Assembly: GCA_963969365.1 (NCBI GenBank) | Contig: OZ017751.1 | Coordinates: 1,302,001 to 1,366,000 of the forward strand | DNA: 64,000 bases | DNA from: Asterochloris sp. CNOR1 | Taxonomy: Eukaryota; Chlorophyta; Trebouxiophyceae; Trebouxiales; Trebouxiaceae | Reading direction: 5' to 3' | Shown: positions 31,701-42,700 of the stretch, one piece after another | Layout of the letters: the number at the start of each line of letters is the position of its first letter | How positions within the stretch are numbered: position 1 is the first letter of the stretch | The notes under the pieces: model-generated | Seen by the model: the letters and a program-made list of their open reading frames with translations, nothing else | Told to the model about the DNA's origin: nothing | The model's database searches: none | Made by a program: the position numbers and the translations under genes

Positions 31701-34700
31701 GCCAACAGCTCTGATGCGATCCAGGACTCCATCAATGGGCTGTGCAGCGTGAGCATTCAGACCTCGCTGTACAAGGCCGCGGGGCAGCTGCTGGACGACC
31801 TGCACCGCAACGTGCGCCTGCTGGGCACACCTGAGAGGTGAGAGACACATTGCAGGGTCTGAGTCTGATTGGACTGTGCGCCTGCTGAGCAGCATTGCTT
31901 TTAGGCCAAGGCTGAGTGGGTGAGACCAAGCATGCTGCCAGGCAATGTTACTGCTTGGCACATATGATAAGTAAGACTGCACTGCAGTGGCAGTAAGAGC
32001 AGATTTGGCAGTGGCTGGATGCACCCATGGGGTTTATTGCTGATATGCTCAAGCTGATTGTTGGCGGGGGCATAACCACAGCCGATGTCCCAACCTGGCT
32101 GGACTGGCTGTGGCAGGCCATTGCAGAGGGAGCGTCATTGCATGGTGTGCAGATCTGCTGCTTGCACACAATTCTGCTGGCAAACCAGTGTGTAGCTTAC
32201 TAACTGCACCTTAAGACACGAAGAGCAACATGCTGTCACATGTCCGCATGCCCCAGCAGCATATTGAGCTGCTGCCCGTGCAGGGCGCAGGTGCTGTTGG
32301 CAGCAGCGCAGAGTCCCCTGCTGGACGAGAAGAAGTACGCCTCCGTTCTTATCCCCCGCCTGTGCAACACCATCCTCATGGCGCCCAACTCCAGCAGACA
32401 CGTGAGCAGGCTCTGTTACCTGTGTTACCTGCCAGGCCCAAGGCACGTGACTGTGCTACATGCTGCGTTGTGCCCCCTGCAAACTTAATGTGCAAGCTGC
32501 AAAGTTGTAGAGCCTTACCCCTAGCCCATTTCAGCTGAGCAGGGCAGCATGGGCACCAGCCCATATGTGCTACAGCGCCTGGTCAAACGGTGGGCGGAGT
32601 GCCCTACAGGGCTCCAAAGCTCTGTCCCACCCCACACATGTTCGCAAGCACTTGCCTGACAGACATCAGTTTCTGCTCCTGCTAATCTAATGTTTCGCCA
32701 ATTCATAAGCTGCAGTGCCTGGTGACATGTTGGGAGGGTCACCCAGCACAGCTCGTCACACTGCTTATGTCACTAATCTTCGTATCGGTTGACCTTGAGC
32801 TCTCTTGCATGGCTGTGCTGCAGTACCTTGGCAAGCGTTTGTGCACAGCTCTTCGTGCCTCAAGTCACAACGGTCACCTTCACGAGTTGCAGCCAAAGTC
32901 CCTCTCCCTGTGCCCTGCAGTGCCTGGTGAAGTGGTGGGCGGAGTACCCAGCGGAGCTCCTAGAGAAGCGTGTGGTGCGTCCCCTGCAGCAGTACCTGAC
33001 AGATGAGCTGTTTGTCACCAAGAAGCTCACTGTCAGCGTGATGAACGTGATCAAGGTGCTGGCCAAGGTGGAGGAGGCCAATCAGATTGGGCGCAAGCTG
33101 CCCCCTGAGGCCTTCTACAATGAGCTCATCAGGTGGGCTGCAATGCTGCTGCAAGTCCCTTGCATCTGCCAGCCTGCCTGTCTGGCAACAACAATGGCCA
33201 GTCTGCTGCTGTAGGCATGTGGTCTCAGGGCTGCATTGCAGGACAGGTGGCCTGTATGAGCTCCACAGGCAGCCTGGCATGTGGTGTCTGGGCTGTGTTG
33301 CAGCTTAAATGGCCTGCATGGGCTCCAGTTGCAGCCTGGCATGTGGCCATGTGCGGTCATGAGCTTTGCAGAGCTTGTGCAGGCACTGCCATACTTGCAT
33401 TAATCTTTGCTGGCCTGTGCCTGGACTCAGAGGCTGCAACTCTATATGGGGGCGCCCTTGCTTGTTGGGCCTGTCTGAGCTGTCCTTCTGTAGTTGGAAA
33501 TTGTATCACAGCCACTGGGTGCATGCTGCAGTGAGAAGCTGGATGTGGAGGACCACTATGTAGCCTGGCGCCAGACGCATGACCAGCCGCAGCACAACTT
33601 TGGGTCAGATGGCCCCTTTTCCTTTTGCAGCTACCCTTATTTGCTCAGCCCCCGCGCCAAGAGCAAGCTGCTGCACACTGAGGCACGCTTTCTAATGACC
33701 CAGGTCAGCATTTGCCTGGGCACTCCTGATTCTGCATCGAAGCATGAGCGGGTAGCACTCAGGTGTGCTGGCCTTGTCTCAGGTAAATCGGGCCTGGAAG
33801 TAAGCTGTGAAGCACCTCCTAGATGGCACCCAGTGCCTGCGTGCTTGGCTGCAGTGCGCTATCTCACTATTTCAGTTGCCAGATGCATGGTCCTGCACAC
33901 ACTCTGCCGTGCTATCCTGCGCTGACAGCACCTGGTATCCTTGCCTCTCTGCAGACAGTGCATCAAGCACGAATTGAGGCTGTGCAAGGCAACTATCACA
34001 AGGGTGCCAACGAGCGCATCATTCCCGACCTCAAGCAGCGCTTGCGGGAGCAGGACGCTGCCAACCAGGCAAGCCAGCGGCCCACAATATGGTGCCTGCC
34101 TGGGTGCCTGAAGACTACAGGCGCAGGAATGCAGCACAACTGTCCTCAACTTTGCAGAGCGCTTTACATGGTTGCCTTGGCGGCCACGCATGCCTCGATG
34201 GAGTCTGGGCCTGGGCAGCGGTCTGCATGTTTGCTGAGGCAACCCAAGAGGGTTGACGTGAACCTAAGCGCTGACCTCCTAGGCAATTGGCCGCCTGTCC
34301 AAGCCTGGTCTCCAGCACATCAGCTGCTTGCAGAAGATCTCACACTCCCTGCTGTGCCTGGTGCCTGCAGCAGGAGGAGGGACGCAAGGATGCCCGGCGT
34401 CGCGACCGCCAGCATGGCCTGCGCACCATGTGGCAGAACATGTGGCGGAACAACAACGAGGGGGACCCCAGCGGGTTCATGGTGAGCCACTGGCTGAAAT
34501 GCCTTCATGTGCATGGGGTGCTGAGCATGCTGAGTGTGGAAGTGCAGCGTGGCTGCTGAGTCAGTAATGAGCCGTGCCTGCCTCACTTCCCTGAAGGAGG
34601 GACTGCGCTTACTCAAGTCTGGCTGGGATATCTTCCACCTCTGTGGCCTTGGCAGGCCTCATCTCAGGCTCATGCTGCAGGCACAGGACCAGCGCGCAGC

Positions 34701-37700
34701 AGTTGCGCGGGAGCTGACGAACACCCGACCCCTGACCGGCCAGTACGGCGCTGCTGCGGGGCCTGGCAGCACCAGCTCCATGATGGACTATGTGAGCACT
34801 TGCTGCTTGGCTGTGGTCTCTGCTCAGCAGGCGTGCGCAGGCACCTTCAGCAATCGTTCGCTGCCCTGAATGCCCTGAATGCCCTGCGTGTGCCAGGGTC
34901 TGTGTGGGGACCACAGCTCGGGCAGGGCGCATCACACAAAAAGCACTGTCGCATGCAGCAGCAGCAGCACTCTTGCTGAGCATGATGCTACCTGGCCGGT
35001 CCATGCATGCATGCCCTGGCGGCCGCATCCATATGGACAGCAGTCCCTCCTTCTGACCGTGACCACGTGTGTCTGGTTCCCAGAGGTGCCTGCCTGCTGC
35101 AGCGTGGATCTGGCAGCAGTGCAAATTGGGACAGCGATGGGACTCTGCAGCGGCAGGGCAGCATGAACCTGCCCCGCCCTGAGGACAGCGGTGTGCCAGC
35201 CACCCACGCCGACATGTGCATCCTCAGAATACGCAGGAACCACCTCATTGAGGTGGGTTGCTTTCCAACAAGCTGAATTTTTGAGGCGTACCAGCCTTCA
35301 CTCCGGTCATGGTACATGTCAAGGAAGAATCCTCTGTACGGAATCTTGCTTCGCGCACCAGGCCTCTGCCAAGCGTGTTGTGCGTCAGCCAGCAGCGCTC
35401 TCAGAAGCAGATTTTCGAGACGCTGCTGGGCGCTTCTACAGGACATCAGCAAGGGCTGCAGATGCGCCTCAGCACCTCTTGAGTGGCACCAGGCACCTGC
35501 AGAGGGGCAGCAATCCAGCTCCTCAAGTGTCCTGTCCATGCCTGCAGGACTCCCTGGATGAGATTGCGCGGCAGACGGCGAGGGACCTGTTCAAGCCGCT
35601 GCGGGTGCACTTCATTGGGGAGGATGGCATTGATGCGGGAGGGGTCAAGAAGGAGTTCTTCCAGCTGCTGGTCACTGAGCTGCTCAATCCTGACTATGGC
35701 ATGCTCATGTATCAGCCGGTGAGCGTGGCTTGACGGTTGAGAGGGGCTGAACCAAACCCAGCGTAGGCTGTCTTTTTCTGCAAGGACTGAGCAGAGGGGT
35801 GCAGCATGAGCTGCGCGCAGGCTTGGGGCACCCCCATGGCAGCACTTCACTGGCACAGCCCATTTGGTTGGGCCCATGAAGCTGCACTGTGCTCAGGAAG
35901 CATCTGTTTGCTTGCATCCAGCTACCTTGTGCATCCTGATCAAGTCGTCCTCACAATTTATTGGGACACCCGCCTGCTCATTCAGTCCTACCCGGTCAAG
36001 CCACTTGTTTCTCCTGGGCAATGCACCGGCGCCATCCACACCGCCTGGCCTGTTGCTCAACTTGTGTCACCCTCACCCCTGCTGAAGACTCTTACCTTCT
36101 GATGCAACCCCGGCACCTGCAGTTGCAGCCCTGCCTCCTGCCTGCCCACCACTTGCAGGAGATGGGGACCCAATGGTCCGCCCCCTTCACCTGTGAGCTT
36201 GCTGCCTTGCTCCTTGCTGGGCTGGCTGCAAGCTGTATGACAGTGCATGCACACACCTGCAGGAGACACGCACCTACTGGTTCAACCCGTCCACTCTTGA
36301 GCCGGAGGACGAGTTCATGCTGGTGGGCCTCGTCCTTGGGCTGGCCATCTACAACGCCGTGCTGCTGGACTTCCCCCTACCCCTGGTGCTGTACAGCAAG
36401 CTGATTGGGCAGGCGGTGGGGCTGAGGGACCTGGAGGACATGGACCCTGTCCTGGGAAAGAGTCTGAAGCAGCTGCTCCAGTATGAAGGTAAGCGTATGT
36501 GCCTGAGATTTGCTGGGGCCAGACAGACATGTGAGAGCTTTGCAGGGGGCAAGCTAAGAACTGCTTGGCTTGGGCTAGAAAGCTGAGTAGGTGCCTTGTC
36601 AAGGAGTACAGCTGCACCTGCTGTTCCAGACGCAGCCCGAACATCTTGGTCGGACTCTGCAAGCACACGCCGCATAGGTAGATTGCAACTGAACTCAAAC
36701 ATCCTTCGGGTGTCAAGTCAGTCATGGCCGTCGTTTGTTGGCAGACCACGGGCATACTCTGTTTCTTGGTGCCTGTGCTCCCCTGCTGCCGCCACATGGC
36801 CATGCTTCCACTCTCTAGAAGCTGTGCTGATTGCCCTTGGCTGGGGCATCTCCCAGGCAGCATCTGGATGGGTCATTCATGCTCTGCTTCTGCAGGCCCC
36901 GGCACAGTGGAGGAGGTGTTCTGCCAAAACTTTACCGTCAGCAAGCCCAGCATTGGTGATGAACCCCAGCCCTGGCCCCTGAAGGAGGGAGGGGAGGACA
37001 TCATGGTCACTGAGGAGAACCGGCGAGACTTTGTTGACCTCTACATCCAATACTACCTCAACGACTCCATCCACAAACCGGTGGGGCTCTAGGGCTCTCT
37101 TGCAAGCAGGCTTGGCTGAGGGCGTGCTCCCCCACAAGCAGACTCAGCAGCAGGGCTCTCCCTGCGTGGCCCCCTGCAAGCCCTTCTGTTATGGGCCGGG
37201 TAGCAGGCAGATGTAAGTTGTGATCTCACAGCGCGCCTTTTGCTGTGGACGCTGCACATAAGTAGATGGTGTTCGGCGGCAGGCATGTGATGCTGACTGA
37301 GTGATTGCTCACGACTTTTCTCTGAGGGCTCTGCTGGCACCCTTAGTGTTTGACAACTTTGCGGGAGGAGGCAGCCTCAATCCACTGAATGTTGCTGCAG
37401 TTTGAAGCCTTTGCACGGGGCTTCATGACGCTCTGTGGGGGCCCAGCCATCCACCTGTTCAGCGCAACCGAGCTGGAGCGGCTAGTGTGCGGGAACCCCA
37501 TTCTGGACTTTGAGGCGCTGCAGGCCAATGCTAGATATGATGGCGGCTACAGCGCAGAGCACCGAGTGAGTGCGGTGCTTGCAGCCCGCTGCAAGCATGC
37601 AGCTTGTGTCACGCCCTTGCACATGGCATGCCAGCAGGGCTGCACAGGACGTGACAGAAGGCAGCGTATCCTAGTGCTGCCACCCAAGCATGCAGCCTCC

Positions 37701-38269
37701 TGAGCTTGTGTGAACCACTTTAGGCCAAGCCCAGGAGGTATGTGAATCTTATGATATATCCCATATCATATCATGTATGGCTCGACACTTGGTCGCCTCT
37801 GCAGGTGGTCAAGTGGCTCTGGGAGATCGTGCGCTCCTTCTCACAAGATGAGAAGCGCATGTTTTTGAAGTTTTTCACTGGGAGTGACCGAGCGCCCATC
37901 GGAGGCCTGGGCAACCTTCGCTGTGTCATTCAGCGCGACGGGACAGACAGCAACAAGCTACCCACCTCACATACATGCTTCAACGTGTTACTATGCAAGT
38001 ACCCAGGCTGCTGTGTCCTGTATCAGCTGCAGCCATGGGAATGTTTTGCATCCCGATGATTGCTGCTCAGACCTTCTCGCCTGACAGCAGCTGTGTTTGC
38101 CCTGTCCTCAGCACCTCTGCCCTCGCTGATGCTGCAGCTGACGACCACATAAGCCACTTTGTGAATAACTGTCTCTGTTGCTGCAGTGCCGTCCTATAAA
38201 AACCGGGACAAGATGGCAGAGCGGATAAGTCTGGCCATCATGAACTCAGAAGGGTTTGGCCTAGAGTAG
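25782..38269 (+). CDS. RCC1-repeat HECT E3 ubiquitin ligase with embedded UBA-like segment
   Basis: Ubiquitin-protein ligase. Twenty-six exons: 25782-25886, 25998-26070, 26178-26245, 26701-26917, 27573-27739, 28022-28139, 28351-28463, 28606-28740, 28958-29140, 29687-29889, 30553-30846, 31107-31263, 31620-31837, 32284-32401, 32921-33132, 33532-33703, 33955-34068, 34371-34481, 34681-34791, 35103-35252, 35548-35718, 36263-36488, 36896-37080, 37401-37565, 37805-37994, 38187-38269; they join in frame to 1352 aa. RCC1 blades occupy about 50-290 (GRNSHGQLGVGG, TWGQNNLGQIG, SWGANAEGQCGQG, AWGLNSAGQLGMG, MWGSNERGQLGL) and resume at about 393-490 (AWGSNSCGQLG, GCGSTEYGQLP). A UBA-like helical segment sits between them (about 310-360). 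The HECT domain is about 995-1352, with LRIRRNHLIED, the catalytic Cys near 1320 in LPTSHTCFN, and the terminal EGFGLE. Two introns have GC donors (34069, 37995). It resembles animal small HERC proteins. Confidence 0.93.
27193..27275. repeat. Decayed copy of the 3' edge of HECT-gene exon 4 within its intron
   Basis: The end of exon 4 and the start of its intron (about 26870-26945: gcctgcggggcgcaccacac, then ccctgccactgct) are echoed at about 27200-27260 (gcctgcggggctcaccacat, then ccctgccactgct). A weaker echo of caccacat/ggtggccatcacccc lies at about 26985-27010. The donor is not conserved in the copy. Confidence 0.7.
30393..30427 (+). repeat. Exon-like relic resembling the start of the last RCC1-repeat exon
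   Basis: A good acceptor (cccctgcag) is followed by an open stretch encoding EGTLYSGCTND, then a gttagc donor. It resembles the genuine next exon (at 30553), which starts DGNLYGCGSTEYGQL. Phase at its 3' end does not match that exon, so it is more likely a decayed duplicate than an alternative exon. Confidence 0.55.
32572..32755. repeat. Two decayed copies of the 5' edge of the HECT-gene exon at 32921
   Basis: The exon start at 32921 (tgcctggtgaagtggtgggc) is echoed twice upstream in the same intron: at about 32577 (gcctggtcaaacggtgggcg, still reading LVKRWAECP) and at about 32715 (tgcctggtgacatgttggga). Each copy keeps a cag- or tgc-type sequence in front. This points to repeated local duplication of an intron-exon junction. 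Confidence 0.75.
33230..33360. repeat. Intronic tandem repeat in the HECT gene
   Basis: Blocks of about 60 bases containing ggcctg(c/t)atg(a/g)gctcca and agcctggcatgtgg recur head to tail in the intron between the exons ending at 33132 and starting at 33532. No coding role is seen. Confidence 0.6.
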
Positions 38270-39772
38270 TCCAGTGAAACTCAACACATTGGCATGCCAT
38301 TTGCCCTGGATTCTGCCATGTTGAAAGCAGTGTTTGGCTCATGGGCACTGCCAGCAATGAATGCTTGCCCCAGTGCAGCTCAAACAGTTGACCACGTGAT
38401 CAACAATTGACCCATGTTGCTGCTTCTTATAGGATTGAACTTCAATTGCTGGGCTCACGATCTGCTGGAAGGTACACTCTTGTCAGGTGCATCAACAGCA
38501 GCAGGAGCATCTGTCAGGCACATACTGTCTTGCAAGACGAATGGTGGGTTGTCAGCTCAGGGTGCTAGACCTTCATTCATGCTGGCCTGGCTGTGACACG
38601 CACAGACAGTTTCTCTGACATTCCCAAGCCGGCTTTGCACTGTGCTTGAGCCTTTGGTGCTGCCTATATTGAGCTGCGGCTAAAGAGTGGGTCTGGGACC
38701 ATGAGGCTGGCATCATATCAACGAAAGCTGACACTGTTGCACGCCCGGTTCTGTGCACACTTGCTGGGCGTGAAACACAAATTTCTGGCAGAAGCTGAGA
38801 GTCACTTGCAGTGCGTTGGCAGAAGCAGATAAAGAAACTGCAGGTGCTGCAAGCTCTGACCGAGCCTGGCAATCCACCATGTTGGATGAACCACACCAGA
38901 TCGCTTGCCACAACAGTTGGAGTTTGAATGATGCCCCCACAGGCTCTTGCTTCACTGCTGAGGCAGCCCTTAGCAAACAGCAGAAAAATGCAAGCAACGC
39001 GCAAAATCAGCGGCACCTTGCTATCCAGCCCTACTTGACGAACTTGAAGGATACAAGCTGCGCAGGGTAGGGCAGCAGTAAATGCAGCAGCCACCAGCTG
39101 CACAGTGACACAGGCCGCAGGGCCAGCACCCCCAGAGCGCACCTGCCGCATCCTGCAGGGGAGCCACAAACATCAGAGGTGACTATCTCATTCTGCTGCG
39201 CTGCCCAGCATTTGCTTGCCTGTGTTCCAGCCACAGCCACCGCTTCATAGCACCAAAGCAGACACTGACTGTGTCCTTCAAGCACATACCATCTCTGAGC
39301 ACCATTGCTGAGCCGATACTGTTTCTGCATATGGCCACATGCCGAGCGACTATGAAGGATGCGCCTGGGCTGAAGAGTGAGGCTCAGATGCTTTCATCAA
39401 GACCTTCTTGCAATCTTGATGAGCTCATCACCTGCATTGGCCCTCCTTAGCTCTATTGACCCAGGCTAGATCAGCATGATCTGCACCCAAATGTCTGATA
39501 TGTTGCCAAGTCTTTCTAAACAACCTCTTTAGGTTTTTTCCAATCAAACTCTTTGTTCATCAACTCTAGATGTCAACACGTTAACGTTATGGTCAAAGAT
39601 TTGCAGTTGACCCCTTGTCTCACAGAAGTCTGCCGGTCTGGCGAGCCTTGTGTCTTTGCATCTTCACTTTCAGACCCGTCTCATTGCAGGGGCAACCAGT
39701 CAACGTGGATGCTGGCATCTGGCTGGCTCGACTCCCCTTCAAAGGGCCTTCAGAACTCAGCAGGTGTTCAAC
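38270..39772. other. 1.5-kb intergenic region between the HECT ligase and photolyase genes
   Basis: The longest clearly gene-free stretch in the housekeeping part. Both flanking genes run on the plus strand, so it should hold the HECT 3' UTR and the photolyase promoter and 5' UTR. Open frames occur on both strands but none shows a recognisable family or good splice structure. A frame open upstream of 39773 (Arg-rich, no ATG) could be a non-AUG extension or plain UTR. Confidence 0.45.
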
Positions 39773-42700
39773 ATGACAGCAAAAGGCAAACGTAAAGCTG
39801 ATGACGAAGCTTCTTCCAGCAAAAAAGCCAGCCCTGGTACGAAGCAGGAGGAGGCTGCTGATGAAGCAAGCCCCAGCAAAACAATAGACAAAGGAGGGGA
39901 CACAATTGTGAATCCAAGACGTTGGAGGGTGCTCAGGGAAGGAGAAGTCCAGCACGGCCCTGTTATATACTGGTGAGCATGCTCTCACAGCATCACTGCA
40001 CAACCTGCCGTCAGCACTCAAGGATCCTGTGGCGTGCGTGCAGGATGAGCAGGGATCAGCGAGTCCAAGACAACTGGGCCCTGCTGCACGCGGCTGAGCA
40101 GGCTGCCAAGTCTGGGGCAGGGGTGGCAGTTGCCTTCAATCTGGTGAGGCTGGCTGCTCAAGCAGGCTCACCAGCGTCAGTGCAACCAGGGTCCTGTGAG
40201 CAGACTTCAGCATGGACATGGATGTGAGCAGCATCAGGCCCTGCTGCCGCAGGCCAGGCAGGCAGCTGTCAGCCCAGCTCCATGGTTCGCCCAGGAACAG
40301 TTCGACTCTGGCAGCGCCTTGAGCCAGCATGCCGCCCCATGTCATGCCTGCATGTCCGGAGTCTTAGCACTTCCCTCCCTAGTGTTGACTGGGTGGCAGC
40401 CGGTTGCTGTCCCACTCAGGGCAGACTTGGAGGCCTGTCTTGATGCAGCACAGAGTCAGACCAAACAAGTCAATGGTTCCGGTGCCCTGTTGCAGGTGCC
40501 AGCATATGTGCACGCAGGGGCCCGCCAGTTTTGCTTCATGCTGCGGGCGCTGGAGAAGGTGGAGCCTAAGCTGAAGGCGCTCAACATCCCCTTCTACATG
40601 CTGCAAGGGGACCCCACCGAGACGTTGCCCAAGCTGGTGGCTGACAGCAAAGCCTCTCTGCTGGTCACAGACTTTGCCCCACTGCGGCTGGGCAGGGAGT
40701 GGCGGGACAAGGTGAGATTTGTGTGAAGCCATGCCCTGGGGACGAGCGGGGCAGATGGCAGGAGATGCAGTCTGTGGCATCCAGGGAGAGTGATGGGCCT
40801 CTCTCAGCTCGTTGTGATGCAGGCTGCTGCGGCTGAGCAGACAGTGACGGGATTGGGCCGGTTTGACCCAAGTAATGCCCTGCATTGGAAACGGGGCCAG
40901 CTGGCATGAGGTTTGTCTGTCCAGGGATGTCAGACCTCTCAGCCTTTGGCATGCAGCTCAGCTGGCCATGGTCATGCATGTTGCTCAGAATCAGGGCTGC
41001 GGCAGCTGTGGGCAGGCAGGGAGTGGCAACAGGACAAGTTTGTGCCTGGCTGGCGTAGATGATGGTCGAGGTCTGCAGAATAGCAGATGGGCGCTGCATG
41101 ATACACTGAATCAGAAGCTGCGGCTACTTCGACTGGCCAGAGCGATTGCGGCATACATGAGGCGTAGAGGCCTGCTCACAGGGAAGGTGCATTGAGAGAC
41201 CAGGAGTGTCGCAGCTTGGCTGGGCTTGATGCTGCAAGTTGGCTCTCATGACGCTGCGCCTAGGCGAGCAATGGCAGGTCAGATAAGTATGGTGCATGGT
41301 GGAAGCTTTGTCCTGCCGCTAGGAAGGGCAGGCACCCAGATGGAGATGGCCGCGAGGCAGCATCTAGGGACAGTGCAATCTGAGGCCTTGCGGCTGCAGC
41401 ACGCTCCTTGCGCATTGCGTCTGGGCAGGGAAAGGCAAATTAGCTTCATTTTCGTTCGGCAATTTTGGGCACGGCAAGATGGAACAAGGTGTGCAAGGCA
41501 GAGTGCATTCGCAGGCCTGACTCACAGCACCTTGGCTGGCCTTGGCAGCAACATGTTGGCCTGAAGCATATCTTCATCTCCACACTTGTACGCTGCAAGA
41601 CAGCTTAGACCACTTGAGCTGGCAGACTCTACTGCAGTGAGCCTTGGCATGCCAGGCATGCTGCTATCCATTCTTCTGCTTATTCGAGGTTTGGGCAGGG
41701 AGTGATGGACATGTCAGCTTGGATTGGGGCTGTTGATGGTTTGCGTCCCCAAAGCCTGCAGTGCTGGAAGTCAACCTGTGGTGGCTGACTCAGGGTGTGC
41801 ACATCCTGCTGAAAGCCCTCTGGAAAGCCTTCCGCCAGCCGAACACACCGCCAGCAGCCTTCAAGCATATGCTGTGAGGTGCCTGCCACACTTCAGGCAC
41901 GCCTCTGTGTGCATGTGGCTCAGCTCAAACATGGTTGCTGCTCAACGGCGGCTTCTTGCCTCATCATACCAACCTGCTGATCTGCAGGGTGCTCATGTAT
42001 GATCGTGGCCCACTGTGGGGCTCCTGCCTCACTTCATCAAGTGGTACACCTGCAGAGCGCTCATGCAGGTTTGCTGCCCACTGTGGGGCCCCTGCCTACC
42101 CAGCTGCTGGCCTGCAGGGTGCTGCTTCCTTTCAGCCCACAGCACGGTGCCCATGTCCCTCTCTGTGGTGCCTGCCTCATGCCAAGCTGTCTCCTTCAGG
42201 TGGCTGAGTCCATCTCCATCCCCTTCCACGAGGTGGACGCTCACTGCACGGTGCCAACCTGGCTGGCCAGCAACAAGCGGGAGACAGGGGCACGCACAAT
42301 CCGCCCCAAGATCCACAAGCACCTCCCAGAGTTCCTGACTGTGAGACAATGCAGCGCTCTGTGGTGCAGCCCGGCTGCCTGAGGCTTGAACGCAGAACAT
42401 CTGCTGCCATGCCCACCTCAATCCTGAAGCGTACAGCTTTGCTGCGGGTGGAGCTCTGCCCCTCATCTTCATGACGAGGCTGCTGGATCCTGACCGACAG
42501 TGTGAAGGGGCTGGTACAGGACAGCCTGGGAGAAGTGCAGCAGCCCCCTTCACACTGTTGGGAGCTCCTCACTTTCAGGCGCTGCTGCATGGAGGCTGCC
42601 TGTGAGCTTCATTGAGCGCACAGCCTTGTGATAGAAGACAACCTTGTCCATAGTCGCCTTGCAGCAATGCTTGGCAGAGGCAGGTGCCGAGTTGCTTGGA

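Noticed and set aside
38573-39169. 198-aa minus-strand frame in the intergenic region after the HECT gene
   Set aside because: No family, no splice structure and no clear codon pattern; kept as gene-free.
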